Assembly: GCA_021767845.1 (NCBI GenBank)
Contig: JAASSQ010000213.1
Location: 1-5,273, forward strand
Source: Roseovarius sp.
Lineage (GTDB): Bacteria; Pseudomonadota; Alphaproteobacteria; Rhodobacterales; Rhodobacteraceae
Direction: 5' to 3'
DNA length: 5,273 nt
Below the pieces are notes generated by a model, which was not told the origin of the DNA, did not search any database, and saw nothing but the letters and a program-made list of their open reading frames with translations. A program made the position numbers and the translations under genes. Positions 1 to 5,273 of the stretch are shown here, piece after piece (the first letter of the stretch is position 1; every line of letters starts with the position of its first letter).

Positions 1-654
1 GCCGACTCGATCCTCGAGGCGATCGACGCCGAGATGGACGTGATCGTCTGCATCACCGAAGGGATCCCCGTGCTCGACATGATGCGCGTCAAGCGCGCGC
101 TGGAAACCTCGAAATCCATACTGATCGGGCCGAACTGCCCTGGCGTCATCACCCCGGATGCCTGCAAGATCGGCATCATGCCCGGCCACATCCACAAGCG
201 CGGCAAGGTGGGCGTCGTCTCGCGCTCCGGCACGCTGACCTACGAGGCGGTGAAACAGACCACCGATGTGGGCCTTGGCCAATCCACCTGCGTCGGCATC
301 GGCGGCGACCCGATCAAGGGCACCGAACATATCGACGTGCTGGAATGGTTCCTGGACGACGACGAGACCGAGGCGATCATCATGATCGGTGAAATCGGCG
401 GCTCCGCCGAGGAAGACGCCGCCGCCTTCCTCGCCGAAGAACGCAAGAAAGGCCGCTGGAAGCCGACCGCGGGCTTCATCGCCGGGCGCACCGCGCCTCC
501 GGGCCGCCGGATGGGCCACGCCGGCGCGATCGTCGCGGGCGGCAAGGGCGGCGCCGACGACAAGATCGAGGCGATGAAATCCGCCGGCATCGTCGTCGCC
601 GACAGCCCCGCCACCCTGGGCGAGGCCGTTCTGGACGCCATCGGCAAGGGCTGA
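1..654 (+). CDS. sucD: Succinyl-CoA synthetase (ADP/GDP-forming) alpha subunit, 5'-truncated
   Basis: This subunit of the cytoplasmic SucCD ligase converts succinyl-CoA, phosphate and NDP to succinate, CoA and NTP in the TCA cycle. The frame is open from base 1 (ADSILEAID...) to the TGA at 652-654, giving 217 codons. E. coli SucD has 289 residues, so roughly the first 70-80 residues, including most of the CoA-binding Rossmann domain, lie outside the window. Visible family marks, numbered within the fragment, are CITEGIP (about 17-23), GPNCPGVITP (about 43-52), the ligase signature SRSGTLTYEA (about 74-83), CVGIGGDP, IGEIGGSAEE, and RMGHAGAI. The His of RMGHAGAI (codon 517-519) is the residue phosphorylated during catalysis in this family. 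An internal ATG at 34 is not the start, because conserved sequence continues upstream of it. sucC would be expected just to the left. Nothing suggests decay. The identification is secure. Confidence 0.97.
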   Translation, partial: ADSILEAIDAEMDVIVCITEGIPVLDMMRVKRALETSKSILIGPNCPGVITPDACKIGIMPGHIHKRGKVGVVSRSGTLTYEAVKQTTDVGLGQSTCVGIGGDPIKGTEHIDVLEWFLDDDETEAIIMIGEIGGSAEEDAAAFLAEERKKGRWKPTAGFIAGRTAPPGRRMGHAGAIVAGGKGGADDKIEAMKSAGIVVADSPATLGEAVLDAIGKG

Positions 655-660
655 CGGCTT

Positions 661-689
661 GGCGGGATGCGCACGCAGCGCGTCCCGCT
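661..689 (+). promoter_or_regulatory. G+C-rich hairpin between sucD and sucA
   Basis: An inverted repeat begins seven bases after the sucD stop. Positions 662-672 pair with 678-688 over 11 consecutive base pairs (one of them U-G, 668/682), closed by a five-base loop, ACGCA, at 673-677. A further G-U pair, 661/689, is possible. Only two T residues (689-690) follow before CC, so it lacks the uridine tract of an efficient intrinsic terminator. It could be a weak attenuator, a 3'-end or RNase-processing barrier protecting sucCD mRNA, or both. The pairing is seen directly; the function is inference. The structure lies inside a frame that reads into sucA, but that stretch is unlikely to be translated. 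Confidence 0.5.
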
Positions 690-698
690 TCCTGCGCC

Positions 699-754
699 AA
701 AGCATCGCGACGGCCACCCGCCAAGCGAATACCGGGTTGCTCTCCTGATGCTTT
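699..754 (+). promoter_or_regulatory. Possible structured leader upstream of sucA
   Basis: AAAGCATC (699-706) and GATGCTTT (747-754) are perfect eight-base inverted repeats 40 bases apart, and could extend by one G-U pair (707/746). Two small hairpins can be drawn inside: GGC 712-714 with GCC 720-722, and AGCGA 724-728 with TTGCT 737-741. Together these would make a three-way-junction shape ending 12 bases before the sucA Shine-Dalgarno. CTTT 751-754 could alternatively pair with AAAG 769-772 inside that Shine-Dalgarno. An eight-base match in a gap this size could arise by chance, and no known riboswitch class is recognised, so this is tentative. Confidence 0.2.
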
Positions 755-766
755 ACAAGATCGGTC

Positions 767-774
767 AGAAAGGA
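767..774 (+). promoter_or_regulatory. Shine-Dalgarno of sucA, deciding its start
   Basis: AGAAAGGA ends six bases before the ATG at 781. It is the only good ribosome-binding sequence near the in-frame candidates: the in-frame ATGs at 667 and 748 have none, and the residues they would add do not resemble SucA N-termini. This fixes the sucA start at 781. Confidence 0.8.
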
Positions 775-780
775 CGCGCC

Positions 781-3741
781 ATGACGGATCAATCACCGAA
801 CGACCAGTTTCACGCCTCATCCTTCATGCAGGGGGCCAACGCGGCCTACCTTGAACAGCTCTATGCGCGCTATGCCAACGATCCCAACGCCGTGGACGAG
901 GCGTGGCAGGAGTTCTTCCGCCAGCTTGGTGACGGCGACGCCGACATCCGCAAGGAGGCCCAGGGCCCGTCCTGGTCGCGTGGCGATTGGCCGCCGATGC
1001 CCAATGACGATCTGACCGGCGCGCTGACCGGCGAATGGCCGGCCGAGCTCGAAGCGGCCAAGGCCGGCGACAAGATCAAGGAAAAAGCGTCCGAAAAGGG
1101 TGTCGAGGTGTCGGACGACGCCGTGAAGCGCGCCGTGCTCGATTCGGTGCGCGCGCTCATGCTGATCCGCGCCTACCGCATCCGCGGCCACCTGATCGCG
1201 CAGCTTGACCCGCTCGGCCTGCGCGACCACGGCTATCGGCCCGAGCTGGACCCGAAATCCTACGGCTTCACCGAATCCGACATGGACCGCCCGATCTTCA
1301 TCGACAACGTCCTCGGGCTACAGGTCGCCTCGATCCGCGAGATCCTCGAGATCGTCAAGCGCACCTATTGCGGCACCTTCGCGCTGCAATACATGCACAT
1401 CTCCGACCCCGAGCAATCCGCCTGGTTGAAAGAGCGGATCGAAGGCTACGACAAGGAGATCAAATTCACCCGCGAGGGCCGCAAGGCGATCCTCAACAAG
1501 CTGGTCGAGGCCGAGGGGTTCGAGAAATACCTCCACGTCAAGTACATGGGCACCAAGCGGTTCGGCCTGGACGGCGGCGAAAGCCTGATCCCGGCGATGG
1601 AGCAGATCATCAAGCGCGGCGGCAGCCTCGGGCTGAAGGAGATCGTCATCGGCATGCCCCACCGCGGCCGCCTCAGTGTGCTGGCCAACGTGATGGGCAA
1701 ACCCTACCGCGCGATCTTCAACGAGTTCCAGGGCGGCAGCTTCAAACCCGAGGACGTGGACGGCTCGGGCGACGTGAAATACCACCTCGGTGCCTCCTCC
1801 GACCGTGAATTCGACGGCAACAAGGTCCATCTCAGCCTGACGGCAAACCCCTCGCATCTCGAGGCGGTGAACCCCGTCGTGCTCGGCAAGGTCCGCGCCA
1901 AGCAGGACCAGTTGAACGACACCGAACGCACCAAGGTGCTGCCCGTCCTGCTGCACGGCGACGCGGCCTTCGCGGGCCAGGGCGTCGTGGCCGAATGCTT
2001 CGGCCTGTCGGGCCTCAAGGGGCACAAGACCGGCGGCACCATGCATATCGTGGTCAACAACCAGATCGGCTTCACCACGGCACCGCATTTCTCGCGCTCC
2101 TCGCCCTATCCGACCGACATCGCCCTGATGGTCGAGGCCCCCATCTTCCACGTCAACGGCGACGATCCCGAAGCGGTCGTGCACGCCGCCAAGGTCGCCA
2201 CGGAATTCCGGCAGAAATTCCAGAAGGACGTGGTCATCGACATGATCTGTTATCGCCGCTTTGGCCATAACGAGGGCGACGAGCCCATGTTCACCAACCC
2301 GGTGATGTACAACAAGATCAAGAAACAGAAGACCACGCTCAGCCTTTACACCGAACGGCTGGTGGCCGACGGCCTGATCCCCGAAGGCGAGGTCGAGGAC
2401 ATGAAGGCCGCGTTCCAGTCCTACCTTGCCGACGAATTCGAGGCCGGAAAGGAATACCGCCCCAACAAGGCGGACTGGCTGGATGGCAAGTGGTCCCACC
2501 TCGACAGCAAGGACGAGGACTACCAGCGCGGCGAAACCGCAATCAAACCCGAAACGCTCGAGGAAATCGGCAAGGCGCTGACCACGGTCCCCGAGGGCTT
2601 CCCGATCCACAAGACGGTGGGCCGCCTGCTCGAATCCAAGCGCAAGATGTTCGACACCGGCGAAGGTTTCGACTGGGCCACCGCCGAGGCGCTCGCCTTC
2701 GGTTCGCTGCAACTCGAAGGCTACCCGGTGCGCCTGTCCGGCCAGGACAGCACCCGCGGAACCTTCAGCCAGCGTCATTCGGCCTTCATCGACCAGAACA
2801 CCGAGGAACGGTATTTCCCCCTCAACCACATCCGTGAGGGGCAGGCCCGCTACGAGGTGATCGACTCGATGCTCTCGGAATACGCGGTCCTGGGCTTCGA
2901 ATACGGCTACTCGCTGGCCGAGCCCAACGCCCTCACCCTGTGGGAGGCCCAGTTCGGCGATTTCGCCAACGGCGCGCAGATCATGTTCGACCAGTTCATC
3001 AGCTCGGGCGAATCCAAGTGGCTGCGCATGTCCGGCCTCGTCTGCCTGCTGCCGCACGGCTACGAGGGGCAGGGCCCCGAACACTCCTCCGCGCGGCTGG
3101 AACGGTTCCTCACGATGTGCGGCGGCGACAACTGGATCGTGGCCAACTGCACGACCCCGGCCAACTATTTCCACATCCTGCGCCGGCAGTTGCACCGCAC
3201 CTACCGCAAGCCGCTGATCCTGATGACACCGAAATCGCTGCTGCGGCACAAGCTGGCCGTCTCGAAGACCGAGGAATTCACCACCGGGTCCAGCTTCCAC
3301 CGCGTGTTGTGGGACGATGCGCAATACGGCAATTCCGACACGCAGCTGAAGCCCGACGACCAGATCCGCCGCGTCGTGCTGTGCTCGGGCAAGGTCTATT
3401 ACGACCTGCTCGAGGAACGCGACAAGCGCGGGCTCGATGATGTCTACCTGCTCAGGATCGAGCAGTTCTACCCGTTCCCGGCCATGTCGATGGTCAAGGA
3501 ACTGGAACGCTTCAAGCAGGCCGAAATGGTCTGGTGCCAGGAAGAACCCAAGAACCAGGGTGCCTGGTTCTTCATCGAACCCAATATCGAATGGGTGCTG
3601 CAGCGCATCGAGGCCAAGCACACCCGTCCCACCTATGCCGGCCGCCCGGCTTCCGCTTCGCCCGCCACGGGCCTGGCGTCCCAACACAAGGCACAACAAG
3701 AGGCGCTGGTCGATGCCGCGCTCACCATCGAAGGGAAATAA
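781..3741 (+). CDS. sucA: 2-oxoglutarate dehydrogenase E1 component (ThDP-dependent)
   Basis: This is the E1o subunit of the cytoplasmic 2-oxoglutarate dehydrogenase complex. It decarboxylates 2-oxoglutarate on thiamine diphosphate and succinylates the lipoyl arm of SucB. From ATG 781 it has 986 codons, longer than E. coli SucA (933). The excess appears to lie mainly in a charged linker at about residues 51-115, which I recall as common in alphaproteobacteria. The N-terminal segment SFMQGANAAYLEQLYARY (14-31) is the conserved E1o N-terminal helix linked to complex assembly. The ThDP/metal domain follows: MPHRGRL with His294, KYHLG with His335, LTANPSHLEAVNP, and the ThDP motif from GDAAFAGQG (Asp394) to NNQIGFTT (Asn426-427). 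CYRRFGHNEGDEP follows. The pyrimidine-binding domain starts near residue 635 (RLSGQDSTRGTFSQRH, WEAQFGDFANGAQ, LPHGYEGQGPEHSSARLERF with His759 and His768). The C-terminal part has MTPKSLLRH, CSGKVYYDLL, WCQEEPKNQGAW and YAGRPASASPATG. No key motif is missing and there is no frameshift. It is probably cotranscribed with sucD and is tightly linked to sucB. Confidence 0.98.
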   Translation: MTDQSPNDQFHASSFMQGANAAYLEQLYARYANDPNAVDEAWQEFFRQLGDGDADIRKEAQGPSWSRGDWPPMPNDDLTGALTGEWPAELEAAKAGDKIKEKASEKGVEVSDDAVKRAVLDSVRALMLIRAYRIRGHLIAQLDPLGLRDHGYRPELDPKSYGFTESDMDRPIFIDNVLGLQVASIREILEIVKRTYCGTFALQYMHISDPEQSAWLKERIEGYDKEIKFTREGRKAILNKLVEAEGFEKYLHVKYMGTKRFGLDGGESLIPAMEQIIKRGGSLGLKEIVIGMPHRGRLSVLANVMGKPYRAIFNEFQGGSFKPEDVDGSGDVKYHLGASSDREFDGNKVHLSLTANPSHLEAVNPVVLGKVRAKQDQLNDTERTKVLPVLLHGDAAFAGQGVVAECFGLSGLKGHKTGGTMHIVVNNQIGFTTAPHFSRSSPYPTDIALMVEAPIFHVNGDDPEAVVHAAKVATEFRQKFQKDVVIDMICYRRFGHNEGDEPMFTNPVMYNKIKKQKTTLSLYTERLVADGLIPEGEVEDMKAAFQSYLADEFEAGKEYRPNKADWLDGKWSHLDSKDEDYQRGETAIKPETLEEIGKALTTVPEGFPIHKTVGRLLESKRKMFDTGEGFDWATAEALAFGSLQLEGYPVRLSGQDSTRGTFSQRHSAFIDQNTEERYFPLNHIREGQARYEVIDSMLSEYAVLGFEYGYSLAEPNALTLWEAQFGDFANGAQIMFDQFISSGESKWLRMSGLVCLLPHGYEGQGPEHSSARLERFLTMCGGDNWIVANCTTPANYFHILRRQLHRTYRKPLILMTPKSLLRHKLAVSKTEEFTTGSSFHRVLWDDAQYGNSDTQLKPDDQIRRVVLCSGKVYYDLLEERDKRGLDDVYLLRIEQFYPFPAMSMVKELERFKQAEMVWCQEEPKNQGAWFFIEPNIEWVLQRIEAKHTRPTYAGRPASASPATGLASQHKAQQEALVDAALTIEGK
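3730..3736 (+). promoter_or_regulatory. Shine-Dalgarno of sucB within the end of sucA
   Basis: GAAGGGA lies in the last codons of sucA, eight bases before the sucB ATG at 3745. The sucA TAA (3739-3741) falls between them. Ribosomes finishing sucA would therefore stop on top of the sucB start site, which suggests translational coupling of E1 and E2. The arrangement is seen directly; the coupling is inferred. Confidence 0.7.
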
Positions 3742-3744
3742 CGC

Positions 3745-5273
<1,529 letters not shown>

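Noticed and set aside
34..654. Start of a shorter SucD-like protein at ATG 34
   Set aside because: The codons from base 1 already read as conserved SucD sequence (ADSILEAID), so ATG 34 is an internal methionine in a gene cut by the window edge.
737..760. Possible sigma-70 promoter (TTGCTC at 737, TTTACA at 752)
   Set aside because: No hexamer pair at suitable spacing resembles both a -35 and a -10 box. A promoter in the gap cannot be excluded, but nothing supports one.
667..780. N-terminal extension of SucA from the in-frame ATG at 667 or 748
   Set aside because: The frame is open but neither ATG has a Shine-Dalgarno, the first lies inside the hairpin, and the added residues do not look like SucA. 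ATG 781 has AGAAAGGA six bases upstream and gives the usual N-terminus.

Overview
The window is a stretch of a tricarboxylic-acid-cycle operon, all on the + strand: the 3' part of sucD (succinyl-CoA synthetase alpha subunit), a complete sucA (2-oxoglutarate dehydrogenase E1) and nearly all of sucB (dihydrolipoyl succinyltransferase, E2). G+C is high, third codon positions are almost always G or C, and the proteins closely resemble alphaproteobacterial forms (for example the extended acidic/Lys-rich N-terminal linker of SucA and the GRTAPPGRRMGHAGAI form of SucD). A Rhodobacterales/Roseobacter-type alphaproteobacterium is the best guess; this comes from remembered family features, not from a search.

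Layout: 1-654 is sucD, cut at its 5' end. 655-780 is a 126-base gap with a strong G+C-rich hairpin just after the sucD stop, a weaker long-range inverted repeat, and the Shine-Dalgarno sequence of sucA. 781-3741 is sucA (986 codons). Only three bases separate its stop from the ATG of sucB at 3745. sucB runs off the right edge, probably about ten codons short of its end. No tRNA, rRNA, mobile element, CRISPR array or transfer signature was seen.

The genes carry out consecutive steps. SucA (ThDP-dependent) decarboxylates 2-oxoglutarate and passes the succinyl group to the lipoyl arms of SucB. SucB transfers it to CoA, and succinyl-CoA synthetase then makes succinate with substrate-level phosphorylation. 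The E3 component (lpd) is not in the window.

Most of the window is ordinary core metabolism. The points worth a second look are the two tandem lipoyl domains in SucB (the E. coli protein has one) and the structured sucD-sucA gap. I found no evidence of a new biological system.
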